Assembly (NCBI GenBank): GCA_900552145.1
Contig: URYW01000042.1
Location: 1-14,740, forward strand
Direction of reading: 5' to 3'
Source of the DNA: an uncultured Collinsella sp.
GTDB taxonomy: Bacteria; Actinomycetota; Coriobacteriia; Coriobacteriales; Coriobacteriaceae
DNA length: 14,740 nt
Under the pieces are notes generated by a model. That model was not told the DNA's origin. It worked only from the letters and a program-made list of their open reading frames with translations, and searched no databases. Position numbers and translations under genes: made by a program. Below, in pieces: positions 6,030 through 12,826 of this stretch (the stretch's first letter is position 1; every line of letters starts with the position of its first letter).

Positions 6030-6093
6030 GCGGGCTACTTAGCCGCGTGGAGACGGATTCGTGTCCAGAACCATCGATAGGAGGAAATCGATC

Positions 6094-6858
6094 ATGGCAA
6101 TTAAGCAGACGGCAGGCAGAGATGCCCTGGGGGAGTTCGCCCCCAAGTTCGCACAGCTCAACGACGATGTGCTGTTCGGCGAGGTGTGGAGCCGGGAGGG
6201 CGAGCTCTCCCTGCGGGACCGTAGCATCGTGACAGTGGTGGCCCTGATGTCGCAGGGACTGACGGACTCTTCGTTCCAATATCATCTGATGTCCGCGAAG
6301 AACAACGGCGTGACCAGGATGGAGATAGCGGAGATCCTTACGCATGCGGCGTTTTACGCGGGATGGCCCAAGGCGTGGGCGGCCTTTCGCATGGCGAAGG
6401 AGGTTTGGGCGGATGGCGACGCCGCCGACGCAAGAGCTGAGCACCAAAACGAGATGGCCTTTCCTATCGGCGCCCCCAACGACGCATTTGCGAAGTACTT
6501 TATCGGGCAAAGCTACCTCGCGCCCCTTTCCACCGCTCAGGTCGGCGTCTACAACGTGACGTTTGAGCCCGGCTGCCGCAACAACTGGCACGTCCATTGC
6601 GCCAAAAGCGACGGCGGGCAGATCCTCGTCTGCGTGGCTGGTCGAGGGTTTTATCAGGAATGGGGCAAACCGGCACAGGAGCTGTGCCCTGGCGATGTAG
6701 TAAATATTCCCGCGGGCGTAAAGCATTGGCACGGAGCCGCGCCCGACAGCTGGTTCTCCCATCTCGCGCTGGAGGTTCCGGGTGAGGAGACCTCCAACGA
6801 GTGGTTGGAGCCCGTGGACGACGGGGAATACCTTACAGCGACTGACAAGGAGGCTTAA
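6094..6858 (+). CDS. Carboxymuconolactone decarboxylase-cupin fusion protein
   Basis: 254 residues with two domains. Residues about 15-105 form an AhpD/CMD-like all-helical domain: EGELSLRDRSIVTVVALMSQ (35-54), QYHLMSAKNNGVTRMEI (62-78), ILTHAAFYAGWPKAW (81-95). It has no CxxC, so it resembles the decarboxylase branch rather than the AhpD peroxidase branch. Residues about 145-230 form a cupin: NNWHVHCAKSDGGQILVC (His166, His168), GDVVNIPAGVKHWHG (His211, His213), likely metal ligands. AGGAGG nine bases before the ATG at 6094 fixes the start; an upstream ATG at 6061 has none. It is controlled by the MerR-type promoter. Such fusions are annotated as carboxymuconolactone decarboxylase family proteins of uncertain substrate. 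Confidence 0.9.
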   Translation: MAIKQTAGRDALGEFAPKFAQLNDDVLFGEVWSREGELSLRDRSIVTVVALMSQGLTDSSFQYHLMSAKNNGVTRMEIAEILTHAAFYAGWPKAWAAFRMAKEVWADGDAADARAEHQNEMAFPIGAPNDAFAKYFIGQSYLAPLSTAQVGVYNVTFEPGCRNNWHVHCAKSDGGQILVCVAGRGFYQEWGKPAQELCPGDVVNIPAGVKHWHGAAPDSWFSHLALEVPGEETSNEWLEPVDDGEYLTATDKEA

Positions 6859-6936
6859 ACTTTGACACCCGAATCAGAGCCATCGCTTTTATGGGCGTGA
6901 TGTCCGGGCTGATGAAAGCGCAAAAGCCTCGCCACG

Positions 6937-7785
6937 TTACTCGTTACCTGTCCGCGCCGCCGAGAGCAAGGCGCCCAAGTCTGCCTGGATCGCCTCTGCC
7001 TTGCTTCCAAGCTGCAACGGGGCCGAGTCGCCCGAGATGTTTACGCTCAGCAGGTGCGCATCCGGCAGCTTTGCGGTCATGCTCCAGAATGGGAGCGTGA
7101 TGATACCGGGGGTCATTTCGCCCACGCCAAGTTCCAGCAACAGCACGCGGCAATCGCTGCGCTCGCGCACGAAGCGCTCATATCGTTCGATGCTCTCGCG
7201 CCAGGCCGCGCCCTGCAGAAATGTGTCATCGCGCACCCACGGCACAAGCTGCCAGCCGCAGTGCGGGCATCGGGGGACATCCTCGCTGCGGATCTCGAAC
7301 CCCGTCATGCCCACGAGCATACGCTCGACGTAGGGACTCGCGTCGAAGAGCTCGTCGCAGCATGGCTGCTTGCACTGAAGGTGCGCGAAGCTTCCCTGAT
7401 AGTTGCAGGTCCTCTCGGTGGGAAACGTCTTTTCGACCTGGGTGTCCACATTGGTGCTCAGGATGAAGTAGTCCTTATGGCTGATGAGCGATCGCAGGGC
7501 GAGATAGGGCTGCGAGGCCGGCTCGCGTAGCATGAAGTCGATGTATCGCGCGTAGTAGGCCCATTGCTGCTCGAGGCTGGGGTAGAGGTGGTAAAAGCCG
7601 TCAAAAAGACTCTTGAAGCCAAAGGCTTGCTGCCAGTCCGCCATTCCGGCACGCGTCATACCCGCATGGTTGTAATGGTTGAACCCGGCGGCGCTCGACA
7701 TGCCCGAGCCGATGCCGACAATGATGGCGTCGGCATCGGCGATAAGGCCTCGAAGCCTCATTGCTTTTCTTTCTAGAGACGGCAT
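6937..7785 (-). CDS. Sir2-family protein 1 (zinc-binding, SirTM-like)
   Basis: 282 residues, last gene of the sirtuin trio. NAD-loop GIGSGMSSAAG at 24-34 replaces the GAGxSxxSGIPDFR of classical sirtuins. STNVDTQ at 110-116 supplies the Asn-Asp pair. At the catalytic His position the sequence is YQGSF (Gln130). Zinc-ribbon cysteines are probably C138 with C142 or C143, and C173 with C176 (RCPHCGW). LLLELGVGEMTPGI near residue 215-228 is the late NAD-binding strand. Gln for His is, as I recall, typical of macrodomain-linked SirTM enzymes that ADP-ribosylate proteins. The ATG at 7785 has GAGGAG eight bases upstream and overlaps the preceding stop by 13 bases. No macrodomain or lipoate gene is nearby, so activity (ADP-ribosylation, deacylation or NADase) is open. 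Confidence 0.88.
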   Translation of the reverse strand: MPSLERKAMRLRGLIADADAIIVGIGSGMSSAAGFNHYNHAGMTRAGMADWQQAFGFKSLFDGFYHLYPSLEQQWAYYARYIDFMLREPASQPYLALRSLISHKDYFILSTNVDTQVEKTFPTERTCNYQGSFAHLQCKQPCCDELFDASPYVERMLVGMTGFEIRSEDVPRCPHCGWQLVPWVRDDTFLQGAAWRESIERYERFVRERSDCRVLLLELGVGEMTPGIITLPFWSMTAKLPDAHLLSVNISGDSAPLQLGSKAEAIQADLGALLSAARTGNE

Positions 7786-8471
7786 CGGGCGATCTCCTCG
7801 AAAGCCGGGGCCATATCGCCGTCAACGAGAATCGTCTCGCACGATGCATCGGGCGCCAGGGCCTGGTTGTAGTTGAACACGATGTAGGTGACGTGCTCGC
7901 AGGCGCTCGCGATCTGGGCGAGCATGCGCTTTATGACGCCGTTGCGCGGTCCCACGCCAAGTTCGAGGATGGCGACCCTGCCATTGAGATGGGTGCACAC
8001 GAGGCGCTCGAGCTCTTCGAGCTGTGCCATGGCGAGGGCATCTGGATGGGCGAGACGCCGCTCGTCGATTGACGTGCGCGTGCTTCCCTCCGTCTCGAGT
8101 ACGCGGTTCTCGTTGAACCCTGCACGTGCGAAGTGCCCATCAATATTGCATGTGATCACGAAGGTGTCGGCGTGCTCCGTAAGATGCCACAGCCCGTTCG
8201 TGAGCGGGCTGGGCTCATACTCGACATACTCCTTTTGATGGAACCGCTCGACCCATCGGCGTCGCACGTTTGCATCCGGAGAGGCGAGCCCCTGCAGTAT
8301 GCAGCCGATGCCGTCGGCCTGAGCGAGGTCCCCGTACGTCTCTCGGAAATGAGCGTCGGCGCGGAAGAGGTTGAGCCCCTCCGCCATGTCGAGCCCGTTG
8401 CTGGCGCCGATGATGACAAGATCAGCCTCGACAAGTACCTGGCCGATACGAACCGCTTTTACCGTTTCCAT
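7773..8471 (-). CDS. Sir2-family protein 2 (degenerate: no catalytic His, no zinc cysteines)
   Basis: 232 residues, the middle gene of the trio. The Rossmann opening ADLVIIGASNGLDMAEGLNL is at about 16-35, and TCNIDGHFARAGF at 107-119 is a clear sirtuin THNxDG-type motif. Where sirtuins have the catalytic His-Gly, this reads LETEGS (Glu128). There is no CxxC pair, so the zinc module is missing, and the protein is 50 to 90 residues shorter than its neighbours. AILELGVGPRNGVIKRM (about 170-186) retains the late NAD strand. It may bind NAD without the usual chemistry, acting as a partner or sensor for its neighbours. The ATG at 8471 has GGGAGG six bases upstream and follows the previous stop by three bases. 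Confidence 0.82.
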   Translation of the reverse strand: METVKAVRIGQVLVEADLVIIGASNGLDMAEGLNLFRADAHFRETYGDLAQADGIGCILQGLASPDANVRRRWVERFHQKEYVEYEPSPLTNGLWHLTEHADTFVITCNIDGHFARAGFNENRVLETEGSTRTSIDERRLAHPDALAMAQLEELERLVCTHLNGRVAILELGVGPRNGVIKRMLAQIASACEHVTYIVFNYNQALAPDASCETILVDGDMAPAFEEIARCRL

Positions 8472-8474
8472 GCG

Positions 8475-9440
8475 CTACCTCCCCAGCGTCTTGCGCACGT
8501 CGGCGAGCACGTTGGCGATGTCGGCGCGAACGGCGAGCCCTCGATCCTCGATCGCGCGGGGGAGAAACTGCGTCTTGTTGTTCACGGCGATGTAGCTAGC
8601 CTGCGGCAACTGCGCCGTGAGGGCCCAGAACGGCTCCTGGATAAACGCGGGTGTCATGCGGCCCACGCCCAGCTCAAAGAAGAGAATCTTCTGCCGCGCG
8701 TGCGCGTCGAGCCAGTCGGACACCTTGTGGTACTGCTCCTCGTAGAGCGCGCCCTGCAGGAAGTTGCCGTAGCCGCGAACCCAGGGGAACGCCTCTGCCC
8801 CGCAGTGCGGGCAGCGCGGCACGAGCTCTGTCGGAACCTCAAGGCCGTCTCCCATGGCCTCTGCCATGCGGGAGACCGGCTCGACCGCGTCCCACACCTC
8901 GTCGGTGCAACAGTGGGAGCACTGGAAGAAGCGGTGGTCGCCTTGGATCTCGGCCACCTTCTCCCAGGGGTAGATTTTCATGAACTGCGTGTCCTGGTTG
9001 GTGGTGAGAACGAAGAAGTCTTTTTCGGTAAGAATGGCGTCGAGGTCCTTGTAGGGCTTGCGCAGCGGGGCGTTGAGCGTGGTATCGAGGAAGGTGGCGA
9101 GGTATCCCCAGCGCGCCTCGGCAGTGGGCCAGCGGTAGAACGACCCCTCGAAAGCGCCCCTGAAACCGTAGCGCTCGGCGAATTTGCCGAAATGCCTGCG
9201 ATAGGTCGCGTTGTCCTCGTAGTAGAAGTCGCCGCCGCCTGCCGCGGAGAGCCCGGAGGCCCCGCCCACCAGCACGCAATCGGCTTCCTCGATCATGCGG
9301 GCGAACGTTTCGATTTGCTGGTCGTAGGGCTCGGGCTCGCGGGCGCTCAGCTCATAGGGCGTGCCGCCGGTGCGGTAGGCGGCCTGAAGGGAAAACGATT
9401 GGTTGGTGAGCTCGACAACGAGCTGCTCGTATGGAGTCAC
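8475..9440 (-). CDS. Sir2-family protein 3 (zinc-binding, SirTM-like; first gene of trio)
   Basis: 321 residues from the GTG at 9440, chosen because AGAAGG lies six bases upstream; longer starts to 9572 have no ribosome site and overlap the control region. About 45 residues precede the sirtuin core. VLVGGASGLSAAGGGDFYYE (56-75) is the NAD loop, TTNQDTQF (146-153) the Asn-Asp motif with Gln in between, and IQGDHRFFQCSHCC (165-178) places Gln166 where classical sirtuins have His. C174, C177 or C178, C210 and C213 form a zinc ribbon. FFELGVGRMTP is at 255-265. The QGD-x-x-FFQC stretch closely matches the SirTM class. It is transcribed divergently from a TetR regulator that probably controls the operon. 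Confidence 0.88.
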   Translation of the reverse strand: MTPYEQLVVELTNQSFSLQAAYRTGGTPYELSAREPEPYDQQIETFARMIEEADCVLVGGASGLSAAGGGDFYYEDNATYRRHFGKFAERYGFRGAFEGSFYRWPTAEARWGYLATFLDTTLNAPLRKPYKDLDAILTEKDFFVLTTNQDTQFMKIYPWEKVAEIQGDHRFFQCSHCCTDEVWDAVEPVSRMAEAMGDGLEVPTELVPRCPHCGAEAFPWVRGYGNFLQGALYEEQYHKVSDWLDAHARQKILFFELGVGRMTPAFIQEPFWALTAQLPQASYIAVNNKTQFLPRAIEDRGLAVRADIANVLADVRKTLGR

Positions 9441-9583
9441 TGGATACCTTCTTTCAGCTATTATGAACAGGTGTTGATAAAAAGTATCCATGTTGATTTG
9501 TGCGAGAGCAATGAACAGCTTCGATGCGCTGTCGATAAACGAACGATTGCTGGGCATTGTCGAGCGCTGCAATTGGAGGGGCC
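9441..9583. promoter_or_regulatory. Divergent control region of the sirtuin operon and tetR
   Basis: Holds a 10-base inverted repeat with one mismatch (TGGATACCTT 9441-9450 with AAAGTATCCA 9481-9490), direct repeats TGTTGAT (9472-9478 and 9491-9497) and ATGAACAG (9463-9470 and 9511-9518). A minus-strand CATAAT at 9465-9460 could be the -10 of the sirtuin operon. These are candidate TetR half-sites; which is the operator cannot be decided from sequence. Confidence 0.4.
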
Positions 9584-10141
9584 ATGGAATCGGGAAAGAT
9601 CGATCGTCGCCGACGCTATACGCTCTCGGTCATACGGGAGGCGTTCTTTGCGCTGCTGGCCGAGGTCGGCTTCGCGAAGATGACGGTGGCGGATATCTGC
9701 CGCTGCGCCGATATCAACCGCGGCACGTTCTATTTGCACTACGAGGACAAGTTCGCGCTGCTCGACGCGCTTATTGACGAGGCCCTGGCGGCGGCGCCCC
9801 CACTCGAGGGAACGGAGGCGGGGGCCCTCTGCCAGCGCCCGCCGGCAAACGATGACTATTATCTGCTCTACTCGGATGACGATGCGTACGCCCGGGTGGC
9901 ACAGCGCGTCGTCGAGCGCGGCGCTGAGCAGATGGTTCCCTCGATCATGGAGGAGACCGGGCTTTCGCGCGAGGACGCCTATCTGCTCTTCGTCCACAAC
10001 GTCCAGGGAAATCTTGCGGTCAACCGCCTGCTCGGTTGGAGGCGAGGGCCCGAGTTTGCCCACGCCCAGGAGCTGCTTAGCGCTTATTCCGAAGGGGGCA
10101 TGCGGGCGGTATCCGCCCCTTGCGCATCGATTGCGAATTAG
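9584..10141 (+). CDS. TetR/AcrR-family transcriptional regulator
   Basis: 185 residues from the ATG at 9584, which has GGAGG just upstream. An RRRRYTLSVIREAFFALLAE helix leads into the TetR HTH MTVADICRCADINRGTFYLHYEDK at about 32-55 (the TFYLHYEDK recognition helix and turn are diagnostic). The C-terminal part, with VAQRVVERGAEQMVPSIME and DAYLLFVHNVQGNLAVNRLL, has the layout of TetR_C_33/TetR_C_39-like ligand domains. It diverges from the three-gene sirtuin operon and its last four bases overlap the convergent cupin stop, so it most likely regulates the sirtuins. The ligand is unknown. Confidence 0.9.
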   Translation: MESGKIDRRRRYTLSVIREAFFALLAEVGFAKMTVADICRCADINRGTFYLHYEDKFALLDALIDEALAAAPPLEGTEAGALCQRPPANDDYYLLYSDDDAYARVAQRVVERGAEQMVPSIMEETGLSREDAYLLFVHNVQGNLAVNRLLGWRRGPEFAHAQELLSAYSEGGMRAVSAPCASIAN

Positions 10142-10491
10142 AACATGATAGCGTCGTCGGCTGTGAAGGCATTAAGGGACCCCTGCTTGACCTGGATGCA
10201 GACGTATGTGATGCCCGAGTCGGACGCGGCGCGGAACTGGCGGTGTGCGGCGGGGGAAATGCGCAGCCAGTCGCCGGCTGCAAGCTCGATTTCCTCACCG
10301 TCGATCGTGACCGAGCCCGCGCCCTCGAGCACGCCATAGATCTCCTCGTTTTCCTTGTGTGCATGGACGAACGGAACGCCAACGCCGGCGGGAAGATTGT
10401 TGACACTCACCTCTGCCCCGGTAAGCCCGAGCACTTCGTGCAGCTCGACACGGCTCTCATTACCGATGTGGGTCTTTGCATAATTAGCCAT
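10138..10491 (-). CDS. Small single-domain cupin protein
   Basis: 117 residues from the ATG at 10491 (AGAGGA six bases upstream), starting MANYAKTHIGNESRVELHEV. Cupin motif 1 is PFVHAHKENEEIYGVLEG with His43, His45 and Glu49 as metal ligands; motif 2 is GDWLRISPAAHRQF with His83. Such mini-cupins are linked in many bacteria to HxlR regulators and to stress or quinone detoxification, though the substrate is usually unknown. It diverges from the HxlR gene, and the shared region has a palindrome and a minus-strand TATAAC -10. The stop overlaps the tetR stop, so the two transcripts converge with no terminator between. Confidence 0.92.
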   Translation of the reverse strand: MANYAKTHIGNESRVELHEVLGLTGAEVSVNNLPAGVGVPFVHAHKENEEIYGVLEGAGSVTIDGEEIELAAGDWLRISPAAHRQFRAASDSGITYVCIQVKQGSLNAFTADDAIMF

Positions 10492-10541
10492 AATGGTTCC
10501 TCTCTTGGGGTTGATGTACCTTGCAGGCATCTCCTGCGTGA

Positions 10542-10569
10542 GTTATATTCAACGCGAAGGCGAATGCAA
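10542..10569 (-). promoter_or_regulatory. Promoter of the cupin gene
   Basis: On the minus strand, -35 TTGCAT (10569-10564), 16-base spacer, -10 TATAAC (10547-10542). It lies next to the HxlR-type palindrome at 10575-10602, which is just upstream of the -35, consistent with control by the divergent regulator. Confidence 0.55.
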
Positions 10570-10574
10570 ATACG

Positions 10575-10602
10575 AGTACGCACATATTTGTAACTGCGTA
10601 CT
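10575..10602. promoter_or_regulatory. Inverted repeat AGTACGCA-N12-TGCGTACT, candidate HxlR operator
   Basis: Perfect 8-bp arms (10575-10582 with 10595-10602) between the cupin promoter and the hxlR start. GTAC-containing inverted repeats with a TA-rich centre are typical of HxlR-family operators. Binding by the adjacent HxlR protein is inferred. Confidence 0.6.
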
Positions 10603-10645
10603 TTTTTGTGAAACCGGTATGGTCAAGGAGGTCGGGTCTCCCGTG

Positions 10646-10969
10646 ATGGCGAAAGAGGAGCTTCCGGAGTGTCCGGTCGCAACGGCGGTAACGCTCATTG
10701 GCGGCAAGTGGAAGCTGCTCATTATCCGTAACTTGCGCGTACGCCCCTGGCGTTTCAACGAGTTGCGCCGCAGCCTTGAGGGGATCTCTCAGAAGGTGCT
10801 TACCGACAGCCTGCGGCAGATGGAGGATGATGGGCTGGTCTTTCGCCATGACTATGGCGAGAATCCTCCCCGCGTTGAGTATGGCCTTACCGAGCTCGGC
10901 CGCCAGATGATGCCCATCATGGACTCGCTCGCAGACTTCGGCGCTTATTACAAGACGGTCGTTTCGTAG
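10646..10969 (+). CDS. HxlR-family transcriptional regulator
   Basis: 107 residues from the ATG at 10646 (GTG at 10643 is a possible start; AAGGAGG lies 11 to 14 bases upstream). It reads MAKEELPECPVATAVTLIGG, then KWKLLIIRNL, RFNELRRSLEGISQKVLTDSLRQMEDDGLV and YGLTELGRQMMPIMDSL, the full HxlR winged-helix order. Cys9 is the conserved N-terminal cysteine that in redox- or electrophile-sensing members (YodB, HypR) is the sensor. An upstream extension to 10493 reads through the promoter and is not family-like. It diverges from the cupin and precedes the flavoprotein gene by about 98 bases, so it probably regulates both. Confidence 0.9.
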   Translation: MAKEELPECPVATAVTLIGGKWKLLIIRNLRVRPWRFNELRRSLEGISQKVLTDSLRQMEDDGLVFRHDYGENPPRVEYGLTELGRQMMPIMDSLADFGAYYKTVVS

Positions 10970-11067
10970 CGGACGCTCTGCTTAGGGGGCGGAAAACCGC
11001 TACGAGGGTGCTAACGAAGACCTGTCCCGAATCAACGTGCGTCTGCGGCATGAAAGAGGGGAATCCT

Positions 11068-11598
11068 ATGAATATCGTTGTGTTGAGCGGCAGCCCGCGT
11101 AAGGGCGCCAATACCGACACCATGGTCGAGGCGTTTGCCGAGACCGCGCGTGAGGGCGGCAATACGGTCGAGATCGTCCGCGTTGCCGGCAAAAAGATCG
11201 CTGGTTGTCTGGGATGCCAGTACTGCTTTACCCATGAGGGCACCTGTGTGCAGAAGGATGACATGGCCGACGTGATCGAGTCGCTGAAAGACGCCGACAT
11301 GGTTGTCTTCGCTTCGCCTATCTACTGGTTTGATATCACCGCACAGGAGAAGGCCGCCATCGACCGCCTGTACGCCTTCGGTGCTACGGGCTTCCCGTTC
11401 ACCAAGACGGCCCTTTTGCTCGATAGCCACAGCGAGGGCGTCTATGATGCGGCGATCGCTATGTACAAGTCAACCTGCGCGTACTGCAAGTGGGAGGACC
11501 AGGGCGTTGTCACCATCAGCGGTATGACCGAGCGCGACAGCATGGCCTCATCGCCCAAGCTGGAAGAGGTGCGAGAGCTCGCCCGCAAGCTGGCCTAA
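11068..11598 (+). CDS. NAD(P)H-dependent flavoprotein reductase with iron-sulfur-type cysteine motif
   Basis: 176 residues from the ATG at 11068 (AGGGG six bases upstream). MNIVVLSGSPRKGANTDTM (1-19) is the FMN phosphate-binding loop of the NADPH-dependent FMN reductase fold, and VVFASPIYWFDITAQEKAAID the second flavin-binding loop. The cysteine spacing C47-x2-C50-x2-C53-x5-C59 fits the compact motif of iron-sulfur flavoproteins. A later pair is in STCAYC. Family members reduce quinones or carry electrons in anaerobes. It follows the HxlR regulator and probably belongs to the same redox-response unit. It is the last gene of the GC-rich part; the sequence changes character within about 40 bases of its stop. 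Confidence 0.9.
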   Translation: MNIVVLSGSPRKGANTDTMVEAFAETAREGGNTVEIVRVAGKKIAGCLGCQYCFTHEGTCVQKDDMADVIESLKDADMVVFASPIYWFDITAQEKAAIDRLYAFGATGFPFTKTALLLDSHSEGVYDAAIAMYKSTCAYCKWEDQGVVTISGMTERDSMASSPKLEEVRELARKLA

Positions 11599-12443
11599 GG
11601 ACAAGAAGAACGCATGGCAATCGGTGTTGGTGGAAAATGCTTGCTATCCTTATCAAGAGGCAGCCAGTCCAGAACTCTCTTAATATAACGGTTCCAGAAA
11701 TCCCACTCATGTGCTCCCGGACCTTCCTCGTAAGTTACATCCACACCCAGTTTCTGCATGGTATCTCTGAACTTACGGTTCGGAGGAAGAAGCGGATCAT
11801 CCAGTCCACAGGCAAGGTACATATGCGGAAATGGGATTCCATCTTTTTTCATATTTTCGGCAATCCATTCCGGATTGATCTCACAGTCTTTGATCCGGGA
11901 CAGATCTCCAAATACACTCTCCAGAAAACTTTTTTTCTCAAAGAACATAGGAGAACTGTCATCTGCTGTCCCCATTTTTTCAAGTATCATGGCTGACGAA
12001 AGGCCTGCGATATATCCGAATGTATCATGGTATTTCAGACCATTTCGGATTGCACCGTATCCTCCCATAGATAACCCGGCGATAAATGTATCTTCTTTTT
12101 TGTGGGATAACGGAAACATTCTTCGTGTGATCTTTACAAGTTCTTTTCCGATAAATTCACTGTAGTTTTCATTTGCATTCGGATGATCCATATAGAACAT
12201 ATTTGCTCCGGAAGGCATAACTACTGCCAGATTCTTTTCTTCTGCCCATCGCTTAATACATGTTCCTGTTACCCAGTCTGTGTAATTTCCCATTACTCCG
12301 TGAAGCAGATACAAAGTCTTAAACGGTTTGTTCTCTTCTTCTGTTTCTTCTCCAAAAAACACTTTATCAACCGGCAGGATTACATTCATCGTTACCGGAC
12401 GCATCAGTGCTTTTGAAAAGAAGTTCACTTCCATTAATGCCAT
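11595..12443 (-). CDS. Alpha/beta-hydrolase esterase (tributyrin-esterase/EstA-like), C-terminus chimeric
   Basis: 282 residues as read, starting MALMEVNFFSKALMRPVTMN with GGGAGGA seven bases before the ATG. YLLHGVMGNYTDW (45-57) holds the oxyanion His-Gly. GLSMGG (123-128) has the nucleophile Ser125. ACGLDDPLLPPN gives the Asp (215 or 216), and GAHEWDFWN the His245. This is the esterase D-like fold of secreted or cytoplasmic acetyl- or acyl-esterases; no signal peptide is seen, so it is cytoplasmic. The family ends soon after VLDWLPL (257-263). The last part, from HFPPTPIAM to RSSCP (269-282), crosses the junction and its stop lies in the actinobacterial DNA, so the true C-terminus is lost. 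Confidence 0.88.
   Translation of the reverse strand: MALMEVNFFSKALMRPVTMNVILPVDKVFFGEETEEENKPFKTLYLLHGVMGNYTDWVTGTCIKRWAEEKNLAVVMPSGANMFYMDHPNANENYSEFIGKELVKITRRMFPLSHKKEDTFIAGLSMGGYGAIRNGLKYHDTFGYIAGLSSAMILEKMGTADDSSPMFFEKKSFLESVFGDLSRIKDCEINPEWIAENMKKDGIPFPHMYLACGLDDPLLPPNRKFRDTMQKLGVDVTYEEGPGAHEWDFWNRYIKRVLDWLPLDKDSKHFPPTPIAMRSSCP
11599..11645. other. Composition and lineage junction
   Basis: GC-rich coding sequence ends at 11598. By about 11,640 the sequence is AT-richer, with minus-strand genes of a spore-forming Firmicute. Between them an ATG at 11614, with AAGGA upstream, begins a frame MAIGVGGKCLLSL that closes after 24 codons. It may be the first codons of the next actinobacterial gene, cut at the join. 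No repeat, tRNA or transposase marks the point. Confidence 0.75.
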
Positions 12444-12507
12444 CTTCTTATCCTCCCTTATGTTTTTGCAAAGCCTTTACAGCATTTTATTATACAAAAA
12501 ACACCTG

Positions 12508-12537
12508 AAAAAAGCTACTGTCATATCCGACAGCAGC
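12508..12537 (-). terminator. Rho-independent terminator of spoIIID
   Basis: Minus strand: 9-bp stem GCTGCTGTC/GACAGTAGC with one G-T pair, six-base loop, then six T (12513-12508). It begins nine bases after the spoIIID stop. Confidence 0.88.
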
Positions 12538-12545
12538 CATTTTTG

Positions 12546-12797
12546 TTAATGCTGATGTAAATATTTCTCTCTGGTGGCGAGCCCACCTCTGATATGCCGC
12601 TCCTGCTTGTTCACATCCAGAGCCTGTCTCACTTCACATGCCAGTCCCGGATTGAGCTGACTGAGACGGTCAGTGCAGTCCTTATGTACAGTGCTCTTAC
12701 TAATCCCGAATTTCTTCGCCGCCTGACGCACCGTTGCCTTTGTATCAATAATATAATTTGCAATTTCCACTGCCCGCTCCTCGATATAATCTTTCAC
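12546..12797 (-). CDS. spoIIID: Sporulation transcriptional regulator SpoIIID
   Basis: 83 residues from the GTG at 12797 (GGAGG seven bases upstream), the normal length for SpoIIID. It reads VKDYIEERAVEIANYIIDTK, then ATVRQAAKKFGISKSTVHKD (the HTH) and the diagnostic end ERHIRGGLATREKYL. SpoIIID is a small DNA-binding protein that activates and represses sigma-E genes in the mother cell during endospore formation. An upstream extension to 12860 is not family-like. The upstream sequence has a sigma-E-like promoter. Its presence shows that this side of the window comes from a spore former, which rules out the GC-rich lineage on the left. Confidence 0.97.
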   Translation of the reverse strand: MKDYIEERAVEIANYIIDTKATVRQAAKKFGISKSTVHKDCTDRLSQLNPGLACEVRQALDVNKQERHIRGGLATREKYLHQH

Positions 12798-12826
12798 GGA
12801 TAAGCCTCCGAAGACGCTGTTTTTAC

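Noticed and set aside
8133..9683. 516-codon open frame on the plus strand across the sirtuin genes
   Set aside because: It is the antisense of three genes with clear sirtuin motifs in high-GC DNA, where stops are rare; its translation has no recognisable domain.
11599..11660. Integration site (att) or tRNA-borne junction
   Set aside because: No tRNA, direct repeat, integrase or transposase is seen near the join, so a site-specific insertion is not supported.
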